Assembly: GCA_050246915.1 (NCBI GenBank)
Contig: JBFWVD010000019.1
Location: 17,873-81,872, forward strand
Source: JBFWVD01 sp050246915
GTDB lineage: Bacteria; Actinomycetota; Acidimicrobiia; Acidimicrobiales; Ilumatobacteraceae
DNA length: 64,000 bases
Reading direction: 5' to 3'
Position 1 is the first letter of the stretch, and every line of letters starts with the position of its first letter. Positions 1-7,797 of the stretch are shown in pieces. The notes under the pieces were generated by a model, which was given only the letters and a program-made list of their open reading frames with translations, had not been told where the DNA came from and made no database searches. A program made the translations under genes and the position numbers.

Positions 1-551
1 TTGCCGAAGTACACGCTGTGGCCCATGCGCATCACTCGGTTCTCCGGCGTGGATGCATCCAACAGAGCAATTCGGCCACCGGGACGCACGACCCGGGCGA
101 GCTCCGCGAAGAACTCGTCCAGCGCGGTGAAGTTGCGCAGGGCGAATCCGCACGTGACCCCGGCCAGCGCTGCGTCGGGGAACGGGAGGCGAAGCGTGTC
201 GCCCTGTACGCGAGGCGCGCCGGAACGGTCGGCGGCCAACATGCCGAAGCTCAGATCGACGCTGATCGGTCGGAGTCCGGCGTTACGCAGTTCGATGCAC
301 AGATCACCGGTGCCCGATGCCAGATCGGCTACCAGCGAACCGGTCGGCAGGGCGAGATCGCGGAGCGCGCGCTTGCGCCAACGCACATCGAGCCGGAAGG
401 TCATGATGCGGTTCACGAGGTCGTAGCGCGGCGCGATGGTGTCGAACATCGCTTGCACTGCCCGGCGCTTCTCCTCGCCGGTGGGCAGGGGAGCGGACGG
501 ATCGGGGATGAGGGACTCGGCATCGTCGCGGCGATGGGTCGGGGCGCTCAT
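1..551 (-). CDS. menG: Demethylmenaquinone/ubiquinone-type C-methyltransferase (UbiE/MenG family), 3' end beyond window
   Basis: The reading frame starts at an ATG at 551 and runs off the left edge after 183 codons. The N-terminal part contains the UbiE-family stretch MFDTIAPRYDLVNRIM (residues 35-50), followed by the SAM-binding motif I VADLASGTGDL (about 74-84) and a later GFALRNF / VVRPGGR segment typical of class I methyltransferases. This family methylates demethylmenaquinone in the last step of menaquinone synthesis in the cytoplasm. The start codon overlaps the stop of the upstream small zinc-ribbon gene in an ATGA, so the two are probably translationally coupled. The C-terminal third lies outside the window. 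The family call is firm; the menaquinone substrate is inferred from the phylum. Confidence 0.88.
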   Translation of the reverse strand, partial: MSAPTHRRDDAESLIPDPSAPLPTGEEKRRAVQAMFDTIAPRYDLVNRIMTFRLDVRWRKRALRDLALPTGSLVADLASGTGDLCIELRNAGLRPISVDLSFGMLAADRSGAPRVQGDTLRLPFPDAALAGVTCGFALRNFTALDEFFAELARVVRPGGRIALLDASTPENRVMRMGHSVYFG

Positions 552-739
552 CGGTGCTCCAAACGAGGGGCGCCGCAATGCTTGCAATCGGGGTAGGCCC
601 GGCTGGTCGGTCGCCCACACTCGTCGCATCGCACCACGGCGATCTCACCGCGTCGGATGCGTCGGACGGCCGTCACCAGCATGCCGCCGACGGCGACGAG
701 CATGGCGACCTCGAGCAGGTCCCGGACGAGGTTGTTCAC
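548..739 (-). CDS. Small membrane protein with zinc-ribbon tail
   Basis: This 63-residue protein has one hydrophobic segment (about residues 9-26) followed by a basic stretch. Its C-terminus carries two Cys pairs (CDEC at 38-41 and CKHC at 53-56), a compact zinc-ribbon pattern. It probably sits in the membrane with the zinc knuckle in the cytoplasm. The stop overlaps the start of the methyltransferase gene by four bases, and it lies downstream of the membrane protein and fabI on the same strand. No function can be assigned; a structural or regulatory accessory role is only a guess. Confidence 0.6.
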   Translation of the reverse strand: MNNLVRDLLEVAMLVAVGGMLVTAVRRIRRGEIAVVRCDECGRPTSRAYPDCKHCGAPRLEHR

Positions 740-790
740 GCGCCCATCATGGCCGTGGGGAGCGCTCGGTCGGGCATCGGAGCTGTGCTC

Positions 791-1171
791 CTACTTGAAC
801 CAGATGCGTTGATAGCTGCGGCTCATCGGATGCACGAGCAGAGCGACCAGCGCCACCTCGAAGATGAGGTTGATCAGGTTGCCGCCGGTGATGCGATCGA
901 TCAGGTTGATGTCTTCGCCCCGCCAGACGATGAGGCGGAGGAAGAAGGGCATGAACGCGGCGGCGAGGCCGCAGTAGTACCCGGCCTTCTTCTCGTTGGC
1001 CATGCCGAACGCGCCGAAGAAGCTGAGCAGCGTGATCAGCAGCCCCCACGGGAAGTAGCTGTAGGTGCCGTACAAGATGGCGAACACGACGTGGATGTAG
1101 AGCAGGATCACCGCGCTCTGCAGGGTCTGGGGGAGCGACCGATCGAACCATCGGTATTGGCTGCTACTCAT
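791..1171 (-). CDS. Hypothetical polytopic membrane protein
   Basis: About 126 residues with three to four hydrophobic segments (roughly residues 19-38, 38-55, 66-85 and 100-118 counting from the chosen ATG at 1171). An in-frame ATG at 1198 would add nine residues (MGELAHWVD); neither start has a convincing ribosome-binding site. A short polar insert with the sequence WRGEDINLIDRITGGN separates the last two helices. It lies between fabI and the zinc-ribbon gene on the same strand and may be cotranscribed with them. I do not recognise the family. Confidence 0.6.
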   Translation of the reverse strand: MSSSQYRWFDRSLPQTLQSAVILLYIHVVFAILYGTYSYFPWGLLITLLSFFGAFGMANEKKAGYYCGLAAAFMPFFLRLIVWRGEDINLIDRITGGNLINLIFEVALVALLVHPMSRSYQRIWFK

Positions 1172-1251
1172 ATCCACCCAGTGTGCCAGTTCTCCCATGT
1201 CAATGGGCTGCTCTGGGGCGTGCGGTGACGGCTATCGAGACGCTCGACTCG

Positions 1252-2022
1252 TCAGGCGCCGATGGCGTGATAGCCGCCGTCGACGTGGATCATCGAGGCG
1301 GTCGTGGCCGGGAACCAATCGCTGAGCAGCGCGACCACCGCTTTGGCCACGGCGGTCGAGTCGGTGACATCCCATCCGAGCGGCGCCCGGTCCGACCAGG
1401 TGTCCTCGAACTTCGAGAAGCCGGGGATCGACTTGGCGGCCATGGTCTTGACGGGGCCGGCGGCGACCAGGTTGACGCGGATCTGTTGCGGTCCGAGGGC
1501 CCGGGCCAGATACCGGCACGCCGATTCGAGGGCGGCCTTGGCGACGCCCATCCAGTTGTACGCCGGCCATGCCACGGTGGCGTCGAAGTCGAGGCCGACG
1601 ATCGATCCACCCCCTGACATGAGGGGCACGAACGCGTCGGCAAGGGCCTTGAGCGAGTAGGCCGAGATCTCGACGGCCACCGACACGTCGGCCCACGTGG
1701 CCGCCATGAAGTCCTCGCCCAGGCACACTGCCGGGGCGAAGCCAATGGCGTGCAACACGCCGTCCACCCGGCCCCCGAAGTGATCCGACACCTGATCGCG
1801 CACGCGCTCGAGATGTTCGGGCACCGTCACATCCAACTCGAACACCGGCACCGGCGACGGGAGCTTGCGTGCCGTGCGCTCGGTGAGCGAGAGCCCCCGT
1901 CCCGCTCCGGTGAGCACGACGTTGGCGCCCTCCTGTTGGGCCAGGGCGGCCACGCCGAAGGCGAGCGACGCGTCCGTGAGGACCCCGGTGATCACGATGT
2001 TCTTGCCGTCGAGCAGACCCAT
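1252..2022 (-). CDS. fabI: Enoyl-[acyl-carrier-protein] reductase (NADH), FabI/InhA type
   Basis: This 256-residue SDR-fold protein reduces the enoyl-ACP double bond in fatty-acid elongation (type II FAS) using NADH. The N-terminus GLLDGKNIVITGV and the absence of a classic GxxxGxG loop are typical of FabI/InhA. The catalytic pair appears as Y155-x6-K162 in AYNWMGVAK, with F145 in LDFDA at the InhA Phe149 position, and the following NLVAAGPVKT segment is strongly InhA-like. I chose the ATG at 2022 because it begins the conserved fold; upstream in-frame sequence is unrelated. A FabG partner is not adjacent, unlike mycobacteria. The gene is divergent from the F420 reductase, with an imperfect palindrome in the gap. 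Confidence 0.9.
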   Translation of the reverse strand: MGLLDGKNIVITGVLTDASLAFGVAALAQQEGANVVLTGAGRGLSLTERTARKLPSPVPVFELDVTVPEHLERVRDQVSDHFGGRVDGVLHAIGFAPAVCLGEDFMAATWADVSVAVEISAYSLKALADAFVPLMSGGGSIVGLDFDATVAWPAYNWMGVAKAALESACRYLARALGPQQIRVNLVAAGPVKTMAAKSIPGFSKFEDTWSDRAPLGWDVTDSTAVAKAVVALLSDWFPATTASMIHVDGGYHAIGA

Positions 2023-2065
2023 GGGGTCGACGTTAACCCCGCGGTCGAGCGCAACTCGGCAACCC

Positions 2066-2090
2066 AATCACCACCGGTTCAGTAGTGATT
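2066..2090. promoter_or_regulatory. Imperfect palindrome between divergent fabI and F420-reductase genes
   Basis: The arms AATCAC (2066-2071) and GTGATT (2085-2090) are perfect inverted repeats, extended inward to AATCACcAC / GTaGTGATT with one mismatch. It sits in the 96-base gap between two divergent starts, 44 bases upstream of the fabI ATG and 28 bases upstream of the plus-strand ATG. Position and symmetry fit a repressor operator; no binding protein is known. Confidence 0.35.
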
Positions 2091-2118
2091 CACCTCCGCG
2101 ATGTGACAATCTCCACTC

Positions 2119-2772
2119 ATGCGCATCGGAATTCTCGGAGGGACCGGCCCGGCAGGCTCAGCGCTCGGTGCCCGGCTGGCGTCGGTGGGATACGAAGTGA
2201 TCCTCGGATCACGCTCCCAAGAACGAGCGGCGGAGATCGCTGACGAACTGCTCAGCACCTGGTCATCGTGGGACCTCCCGCTGAGCGGCGGCGACAACGA
2301 AGCGGCGGCATCGAGCGATCTGGTGGTCGTGGCGACCCCGTGGGACGGCGCGGCGCCGACGGTTGCTGCGCTTGCCGACGCATTGGCCGGCAAGATCGTG
2401 ATCTCCATGGCCAACGCGCTGGTGCGCATCGGCAGCGAGTTCCAACCGCTCATCCCGCCTCGGGGTTCGGTCGCAGTGCACATCCAAGCAGCGCTGCCCA
2501 AGTCGCGGGTTGCTGCGGCGTTCCATCACGTGCCGGCCAAGGAGCTCGGCCATCTCGGCGAGCCTGTCGACACCGACGTGCTGGTGTGCGCCGACGACAA
2601 GGACGCCACGCAGATCGTGAGCGAACTCATCGCCAAGATCCCCGGGTGTCGGGCCCTCGACGCCGGTCAGCTCTCCAACGCCATGGCCATCGAGGCGCTC
2701 ACGGCCACGCTGCTGAACCTGAACGTGCGCTACAAGACCCGGGTCGCTCCCAAGTTCAACGGGATCAAGTAG
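2119..2772 (+). CDS. npdG: NADPH:coenzyme F420 oxidoreductase
   Basis: This 217-residue protein transfers hydride between NADPH and coenzyme F420. It begins MRIGILGGTGPAG, the Rossmann NADP-binding loop of the Fno/NpdG family, with the following LGSRSQERA segment at the position that reads the NADP 2'-phosphate. Length and the C-terminal ALDAGQLSNAMAIEALTATL segment match the family. It implies that the host makes F420, as many actinobacteria do; F420 biosynthesis genes are not in the window. Transcribed away from fabI and 49 bases upstream of mshC, it may share a redox-cofactor transcription unit with it. Confidence 0.88.
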   Translation: MRIGILGGTGPAGSALGARLASVGYEVILGSRSQERAAEIADELLSTWSSWDLPLSGGDNEAAASSDLVVVATPWDGAAPTVAALADALAGKIVISMANALVRIGSEFQPLIPPRGSVAVHIQAALPKSRVAAAFHHVPAKELGHLGEPVDTDVLVCADDKDATQIVSELIAKIPGCRALDAGQLSNAMAIEALTATLLNLNVRYKTRVAPKFNGIK

Positions 2773-2821
2773 CGCCGAGCAGTCGGCGATCGTCGCAGGC
2801 TCCTTAGGATCTCCCTCCATC

Positions 2822-3955
2822 ATGTCGATGCGCCTCTACGACACGGCCCGCCAAGCGGTGGTTCCGTTCGAACCCGGTCCCTTGGTGACCATGTACACGT
2901 GCGGCATCACGCCATACGACGCCACGCACCTGGGGCACGCCGCAACGTTTCTCACCTATGACGTGTTGCAGCGCCGGCTACGCGACATGGGTCACGAGAC
3001 CAGGTGCGTCCGGAACATCACCGACGTCGACGACTCGATCCTCGGTAAGGCGCGTCAACTCGGGGTGCACTACCTCGACCTTGCCGCCGGTGAGGTTGCC
3101 CGCTTCGACGACGACATGGAAGCGCTCAACGCGTTGCCGTGCTTCAGCACGCCACGTGCCACGAGCGCCATCGCCGACATCCGCGGCTTCATCGGCATGG
3201 TGCTCGATCGCGGGTTCGCCTATCAGGCCGGGGGAGCGGTGTACTTCGACATCACGAAGTCCGCCGGCTTCGGAGACATCTCGCACTACAGCGAGGCAGA
3301 GATGTTGGTTTTCGCGGCCGAGCGCGGCGGGAATGTCGACGATCCCAACAAGCGCCATCCACTCGACTTCGTGCTGTGGCAACCATCGTTGCCGGATGAG
3401 CCGGCGTGGGACACCATGTGGGGACCGGGTCGGCCCGGTTGGCACGTCGAGTGCTCGGCGTTGGCGCTGCGAGAACTCGGCACCACGATCGATCTGCACG
3501 GTGGCGGCGCCGACCTCATCTTCCCGCATCACGAGTGCGAACGAGCCCAGAGCGAGGCAGCGACGGGCCAACCGTTCGTGAAGCATTGGATGCACGTGGC
3601 CTACGTGCGCATGCACGGCGAGAAGATGTCGAAGTCGCTCGGCAACCTCGTCTTCGTCAGCGAACTGCGCAAGATCTACGAACCGATGGTCATCCGGCTC
3701 GGCGTCATCGAGCATCACTACCGCGACTCCTGGGAGTGGGACGACGGGCTCATGGATCGCGCAGCTGAGCGCCTCGAACTGTGGCGGTCAGCGATGGGCG
3801 GAGCCGATGGCGAAGCCGTTCTGGCCGAGGTGCGCGCTGCCCTCGACGACGACCTCGACACGCCCCGCGCCGTGGCGGCCATCGACGCGGCAGCTCGACG
3901 CGGTGTGGGGATCGATGCCTCCGCTGAGCTCCTGGGCCTGGTTCTCGCCAACTGA
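2822..3955 (+). CDS. mshC: L-cysteine:1D-myo-inosityl 2-amino-2-deoxy-alpha-D-glucopyranoside ligase (mycothiol synthesis)
   Basis: MshC joins cysteine to GlcN-inositol with ATP in mycothiol synthesis. The 377-residue protein is a CysRS-like class I ligase: zinc-site Cys27 in MYTCGITPYD, HIGH-like THLGHA (35-40), Cys211 in WHVECSAL, HHE (236-238), and KMSKS (268-272). The ATHLGHAATFLTYD block and the short C-terminus that lacks the CysRS anticodon domain separate it from a true cysteinyl-tRNA synthetase. It is slightly shorter than the mycobacterial enzyme (about 410). It marks the organism as a mycothiol producer, hence an actinobacterium. The remote alternative is a CysRS paralogue. Confidence 0.88.
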   Translation: MSMRLYDTARQAVVPFEPGPLVTMYTCGITPYDATHLGHAATFLTYDVLQRRLRDMGHETRCVRNITDVDDSILGKARQLGVHYLDLAAGEVARFDDDMEALNALPCFSTPRATSAIADIRGFIGMVLDRGFAYQAGGAVYFDITKSAGFGDISHYSEAEMLVFAAERGGNVDDPNKRHPLDFVLWQPSLPDEPAWDTMWGPGRPGWHVECSALALRELGTTIDLHGGGADLIFPHHECERAQSEAATGQPFVKHWMHVAYVRMHGEKMSKSLGNLVFVSELRKIYEPMVIRLGVIEHHYRDSWEWDDGLMDRAAERLELWRSAMGGADGEAVLAEVRAALDDDLDTPRAVAAIDAAARRGVGIDASAELLGLVLAN

Positions 3956-3980
3956 GGCGCCCGCGCAATAGGGTCCGGCC

Positions 3981-4700
3981 ATGCCTCGCGGTGCCGGTCG
4001 TCTCCAGGACTCGGTTCGAGCCGTGGGCCGACCGATCTGTCAGATGGCGTGGAAGATCGAGACCGTCGGGTTCGATCGGCTCCCGGCCAGCGGCCCGGCG
4101 ATCTTGGCCCCCAACCACATCAGCTTCCTCGACTCGGCGTTCCTGATGATGCTCGTGCCGCGGCGCATCAGCTTCGTGGGCAAGGCCGAGTACCTCGATT
4201 CATGGAAGACCCGTTGGCTGTTCCCGGCCATGGGCATGATCCCCATCGACCGCGCCGGTGGCGACAAATCACAAGCGGCGCTCGACACCGCTCGTCAGGT
4301 GCTCGAGCGAGGCGAGCTGTTCGGTATCTACCCGGAGGGCACGCGCAGCCGCGACGGGTACTTGTACAAGGGCAAGACCGGGGCGGCCCGTCTGGCGCTG
4401 CAGGTTGGCTGCCCCCTCTACCCGGTGGGCATCATCGGGACCGATGCCATCCAACCGCCCGACGCCAAGGTCCCCAAGGTGCGCGGTTCGTGCCGGATCG
4501 AGATCGGCAAGCCGCTCGCCCTCGACAAATATCGCAGTCGGGACGATGACCGGCTGGTGCTGCGGGCCATCACCGACGAGCTGATGTACGAGATCCGAGC
4601 GCTCACGGGACAGCATTACCGGGACGTGTACGCCACGAAGCCGGTGTCGTCCAGTGTGGAGCGGCCCGATGCCCACGCCCCCGGGCGTGCCGCAGCCTGA
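3981..4700 (+). CDS. plsC: 1-acyl-sn-glycerol-3-phosphate acyltransferase (PlsC family)
   Basis: The enzyme acylates lysophosphatidic acid to phosphatidic acid in phospholipid synthesis, at the inner face of the membrane. The 239-residue protein has the catalytic NHISFLD box (N45-H46...D51) and the substrate-binding PEGTR box (118-122), in the order and spacing of PlsC/LPLAT proteins. A short hydrophobic segment lies around residues 50-60. It is 25 bases downstream of mshC and may be cotranscribed. The C-terminal 25 residues are low-complexity. Which lysophospholipid or glycolipid is the acceptor cannot be told from sequence. Confidence 0.85.
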   Translation: MPRGAGRLQDSVRAVGRPICQMAWKIETVGFDRLPASGPAILAPNHISFLDSAFLMMLVPRRISFVGKAEYLDSWKTRWLFPAMGMIPIDRAGGDKSQAALDTARQVLERGELFGIYPEGTRSRDGYLYKGKTGAARLALQVGCPLYPVGIIGTDAIQPPDAKVPKVRGSCRIEIGKPLALDKYRSRDDDRLVLRAITDELMYEIRALTGQHYRDVYATKPVSSSVERPDAHAPGRAAA

Positions 4701-4771
4701 GCTCTGGCCGATTTCGAGCGTCCGACCAACGGTCGCTCACGTCGTGCGATGTCCTGCCGATGTATTCCTGT

Positions 4772-4939
4772 ATGCCCACGTCAGGAGCCTCCACGCCCAA
4801 TAGGGTGGAGATCCGCGCTTCCATCGCCGGGATCTTCGTGCAAGATGCAGAGACCGGTGACCCCACCGAAGCGATGCGTCGGATCGCCATGGACTGCGGC
4901 GTCAGCGACGCCGACATGGCCAAGCTCGACGCATCTTGA
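4772..4939 (+). pseudogene. Short frame resembling the C-terminus of the next lipoprotein; probable partial duplicate
   Basis: A 55-codon frame (ATG 4772, TGA 4937-4939) ends in EAMRRIAMDCGVSDADMAKL plus DAS, while the lipoprotein encoded 700 bases downstream ends EAMKKIAKDCGISEADIEKL plus DAA. Fifteen of the 23 residues are identical, and both stop at the same place. The upstream 30 residues share no resemblance and carry no signal peptide. It is either a decayed partial tandem duplicate or a small independent protein built from the same module. The frame stays open upstream into plsC, so no start is certain. Confidence 0.45.
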
Positions 4940-5010
4940 TCCCGGAGTCCGTGCCACTCCACCTGTTCGTACCGCCCCACTCACCCCCCAATCCGAGTTC
5001 GGAGAATCAC

Positions 5011-5628
5011 ATGCGCAAACTCATTCCCTTCACCGCCGCCCTCCTCATCGTGCTGAGCGCGTGTGGCGACGACGGCGGCACCGCCACCGCCGATTCGGTC
5101 GCCAACACCAAGGCCGCCGCTACCTCGTCGGAGTCATCCGACACGACGAGTGCCACGTCGGACTCCATGGAGCTCACCGAGGACAGCGCGTCGGACTCCT
5201 CGATCGACATGTCGAGCGCCTCGGCGTTGTTCTCCTCGATGCTCGGCGCCGACAGCAAGGCAGCCGCCTGCATCGCCAAGACCTTCACCAGCGTGTTGGG
5301 CAAGGACGATCTGGCTGCGATGGAGAACGTCACGGCCGATCAGGCCAAGAAGCTGGCTGACGGGCTCCTCGGCTGCGACATGATGAAGCCGATCCTCGCT
5401 GCTTCGGCCGAGGAGGCCGGCGTGGACCTGACCGACAAGCAACTGTCGTGTGTGGCTGACGCGGCCGCCAAGAACAAGGATCTGCGCGACGATCTGGCCG
5501 ACAGCTTCTTCTCGGGAGCATCTGAGGATTCGCCGTCGGACAGCTCAGCGGCTGACGAGGCGATGAAGAAGATCGCGAAGGATTGCGGCATCTCCGAAGC
5601 CGACATCGAAAAGCTCGACGCCGCCTGA
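5011..5628 (+). CDS. Secreted lipoprotein with repeated Cys-containing module
   Basis: This 205-residue protein has a lipoprotein signal with lipobox LSAC (Cys18), an acidic Ser/Thr-rich linker (about 20-70), and then a domain with four cysteines. The domain looks like two copies of one helical unit: one from ACIAKTFTSVLGKDDLAAM to LLGCDMM, the next from SCVADAAAKNKDLRDDLAD to KDCGISEAD. Cysteines at unit start and end could pair. GGAG lies seven bases before the ATG at 5011. The final 23 residues recur in the fragment just upstream. A rho-independent-type hairpin follows. The function is unknown. Confidence 0.75.
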   Translation: MRKLIPFTAALLIVLSACGDDGGTATADSVANTKAAATSSESSDTTSATSDSMELTEDSASDSSIDMSSASALFSSMLGADSKAAACIAKTFTSVLGKDDLAAMENVTADQAKKLADGLLGCDMMKPILAASAEEAGVDLTDKQLSCVADAAAKNKDLRDDLADSFFSGASEDSPSDSSAADEAMKKIAKDCGISEADIEKLDAA

Positions 5629-5663
5629 TCATCGCTCCGCCCCACCGGGCATCTCTGACACAC

Positions 5664-5704
5664 GATCCCGCGCCGGCTCCAGCCGGCGCGGGATCGGTCG
5701 TTTT
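5664..5704 (+). terminator. Strong hairpin terminator after the lipoprotein gene
   Basis: A perfect 15-base inverted repeat (GATCCCGCGCCGGCT at 5664-5678 and its complement at 5681-5695) with a two-base centre is followed by GGTCGTTTT. It starts 36 bases after the lipoprotein stop and precedes the thrS operon, so it separates two transcription units. Confidence 0.75.
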
Positions 5705-5730
5705 GGGGTTGGGCCCGGCCGGTCGGTGTG

Positions 5731-5771
5731 CCGGTCACCAAACGTCCCGGGGACGCCCGGGGGGTGACCGG
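5731..5771 (+). promoter_or_regulatory. Structured leader immediately upstream of thrS
   Basis: CCGGTCACC (5731-5739) and GGTGACCGG (5763-5771) are a perfect nine-base inverted repeat that encloses a smaller inverted repeat, CGTCCC-G-GGGACG. The outer arm ends 16 bases before the ATG at 5788, so a hairpin here would crowd the thrS ribosome-binding region; equally it could be a DNA operator. It does not look like a T-box: no specifier stem or TGGN bulge sequence is visible. Confidence 0.4.
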
Positions 5772-5787
5772 TAACGTGACAGACCGT

Positions 5788-7785
5788 ATGAGCCAGATCA
5801 CGATCTCCCTCCCCGACGGTGCCCAGCGATCACTCGACGCCGGTGCCACCGCAGGCGACCTGGCGGCCAGCATCGGTTCCCGTCTGGCCAAGGCAGCCCT
5901 CATCGCCGTGGTGAACGGGCAACAGCGCGATCTGAACCACGTGCTGACGGACGGCGATCAGGTGGCCATCGTCACTGGTGACAGCGAAGCGGGGCGGGAG
6001 GTCCTGCGCCATTCGACCTCGCACGTCATGGCGCAAGCTGTCACCCAGTTGTTCCCCGGGGCCAAGTTCTCCATCGGGCCGGCCATCGAGGACGGCTTCT
6101 ACTACGACTTCGAACTCCCCGGTGGCGCCACGTTCTCCGACACCGATCTGGTGGCCATCGAAGAGCGCATGACCAAGATCATGAAGGCCGATCAGCCGTT
6201 CATCAGATCGGAGTTGAGCGCCGCCGAGGCACTGGAGCTGTTCAAGGCCCAGGACTACAAGTGCGAGATCATTCGACGAGTCACCGAGATGGCATCAGAT
6301 GCCTCGGCAGCCGACGCGCTCGACGCAAGTGAAGTTGACGGTTCGGGGTCGGTGAGCGTGTACCGCAACACCGACGAGTTCGTCGACATGTGCCGCGGGC
6401 CCCACGTCCCGTCAACCGGGAAGCTCGGCCACTTCAAGCTGATGAAGGTGGCTGGTGCCTATTGGCGGGGCAACGAGAAGGGCCCGATGCTGCAACGCAT
6501 CTACGGCACGGCATGGGAATCGAAGCAAGCGCTTGCCGATCATCTCCATCGTCTCGAGGAAGCGGCCAAGCGCGATCATCGCAAACTCGCCGTCGAACTC
6601 GATCTGCTCAGCTTCCCCCACGAGCTCGGCGGTGGCCTTGCCGTGTGGCATCCCAAGGGTGCGACGGTGCGCAAGCTGATGGAGGACTACTCCCGTGCTC
6701 GTCACGCGTCAGGTGGCTACGAGTTCGTGTACACGCCCCACCTGGCCAACGCCCATCTGTTCGAGACGAGCGGGCACTTGGGGTTCTACAAGGACGGGAT
6801 GTACCCGCCCATGGAGATGGACAACGGCACGTACTACCCGAAGCCGATGAACTGTCCGATGCACTGCCTCATCTTCGGCAGCCGTCAACGCAGCTATCGC
6901 GAACTGCCGCTGCGCTTGTTCGAGTTGGGCACGGTGTACCGCTACGAGCGCGCCGGCACGCTGCACGGACTGCTCCGCATCCGTGGGTTCACACAAGACG
7001 ACAGCCACATCTTCTGCATGCCCGAGCAAGCCGCCGGTGAGGTGAAGGGCTTGCTCAACTTCGTGCTGAGTGTGCTGCGAGCGTTCGGTTTCGAGGACTT
7101 CGAGGCGCAGCTGGCCACGCGCGATCCGAACAAGAGTGTGGGCACCGACGAAGGCTGGGCCAATGCCACCGAGTTCCTCCGTCAGGCGCTCGAGACCGAG
7201 GGCCTGCCCTATGAGGTCGATGAGGGAGGTGCCGCGTTCTACGGCCCGAAGATCGACGTGAAGGTGCGCGACGCCATCGGTCGTAAGTGGCAGCTGTCCA
7301 CCATCCAGTACGACTTCAACATGGCCGAGCGGTTCGAGCTCGAGTACGTCGGATCCGACAACGCCCGCCATCGCCCGATCATGTTGCATCGCGCCTTGTT
7401 CGGTTCGGTGGAGCGGTTCTTCGGCGTGTTGCTCGAGCACTATGCGGGCAACTTCCCGACCTGGCTCGCCCCGTTGCAGGCTCGCGTGCTGCCAGTGGCC
7501 GAGGCCCACGAGGAATATGCAGCCCAGGTGGCCGCTCGATTGCGATCGCTCGGTTACCGGGTCGACGTCATCGAGGCCACCGATCAGCTGGGCAAACGCG
7601 TTCGCAACGCCAAGCTCGACAAGATCCCGTTCGTCCTCGTGGTCGGCGACGACGACGTCGCGTCGGGGACCGTCGGGGTCAATGCCCGCGGCATCGCCGA
7701 AGTCGATCGGGGCGTTCCCCTCGACGTGTTCATCGAGCGGCTCGCCGCCGACGTGGCGCTCGGCGCATTGCCCAGCGTCGGCTGA
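5788..7785 (+). CDS. thrS: Threonine--tRNA ligase
   Basis: ThrRS charges tRNA-Thr in the cytoplasm. The 665-residue protein has an N-terminal TGS domain (1-65), an editing/SAD domain with HSTSHVMAQA (His75, His79), a class II catalytic core containing YRYERAGTLHGLLRIRGFTQ, and a C-terminal anticodon-binding domain, all of usual length. I chose ATG 5788 (MSQITISLPDG) because TGS domains begin this way; a GTG at 5776 is in frame. It begins the block that continues with HIT, membrane protein, pgsA and acyltransferase genes, the same order as in mycobacteria. A nine-base inverted repeat lies just upstream. Confidence 0.97.
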   Translation: MSQITISLPDGAQRSLDAGATAGDLAASIGSRLAKAALIAVVNGQQRDLNHVLTDGDQVAIVTGDSEAGREVLRHSTSHVMAQAVTQLFPGAKFSIGPAIEDGFYYDFELPGGATFSDTDLVAIEERMTKIMKADQPFIRSELSAAEALELFKAQDYKCEIIRRVTEMASDASAADALDASEVDGSGSVSVYRNTDEFVDMCRGPHVPSTGKLGHFKLMKVAGAYWRGNEKGPMLQRIYGTAWESKQALADHLHRLEEAAKRDHRKLAVELDLLSFPHELGGGLAVWHPKGATVRKLMEDYSRARHASGGYEFVYTPHLANAHLFETSGHLGFYKDGMYPPMEMDNGTYYPKPMNCPMHCLIFGSRQRSYRELPLRLFELGTVYRYERAGTLHGLLRIRGFTQDDSHIFCMPEQAAGEVKGLLNFVLSVLRAFGFEDFEAQLATRDPNKSVGTDEGWANATEFLRQALETEGLPYEVDEGGAAFYGPKIDVKVRDAIGRKWQLSTIQYDFNMAERFELEYVGSDNARHRPIMLHRALFGSVERFFGVLLEHYAGNFPTWLAPLQARVLPVAEAHEEYAAQVAARLRSLGYRVDVIEATDQLGKRVRNAKLDKIPFVLVVGDDDVASGTVGVNARGIAEVDRGVPLDVFIERLAADVALGALPSVG

Positions 7786-7797
7786 GCGTCGTCTCCG

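Noticed and set aside
2822..3955. Cysteinyl-tRNA synthetase
   Set aside because: The short C-terminus without the anticodon-binding domain and the ITPYDATHLGHAATFLTYD block fit MshC better.
5696..5787. T-box riboswitch controlling thrS
   Set aside because: The leader is only about 90 bases, with no Stem I specifier loop or TGGN antiterminator bulge; only simple nested inverted repeats are present.
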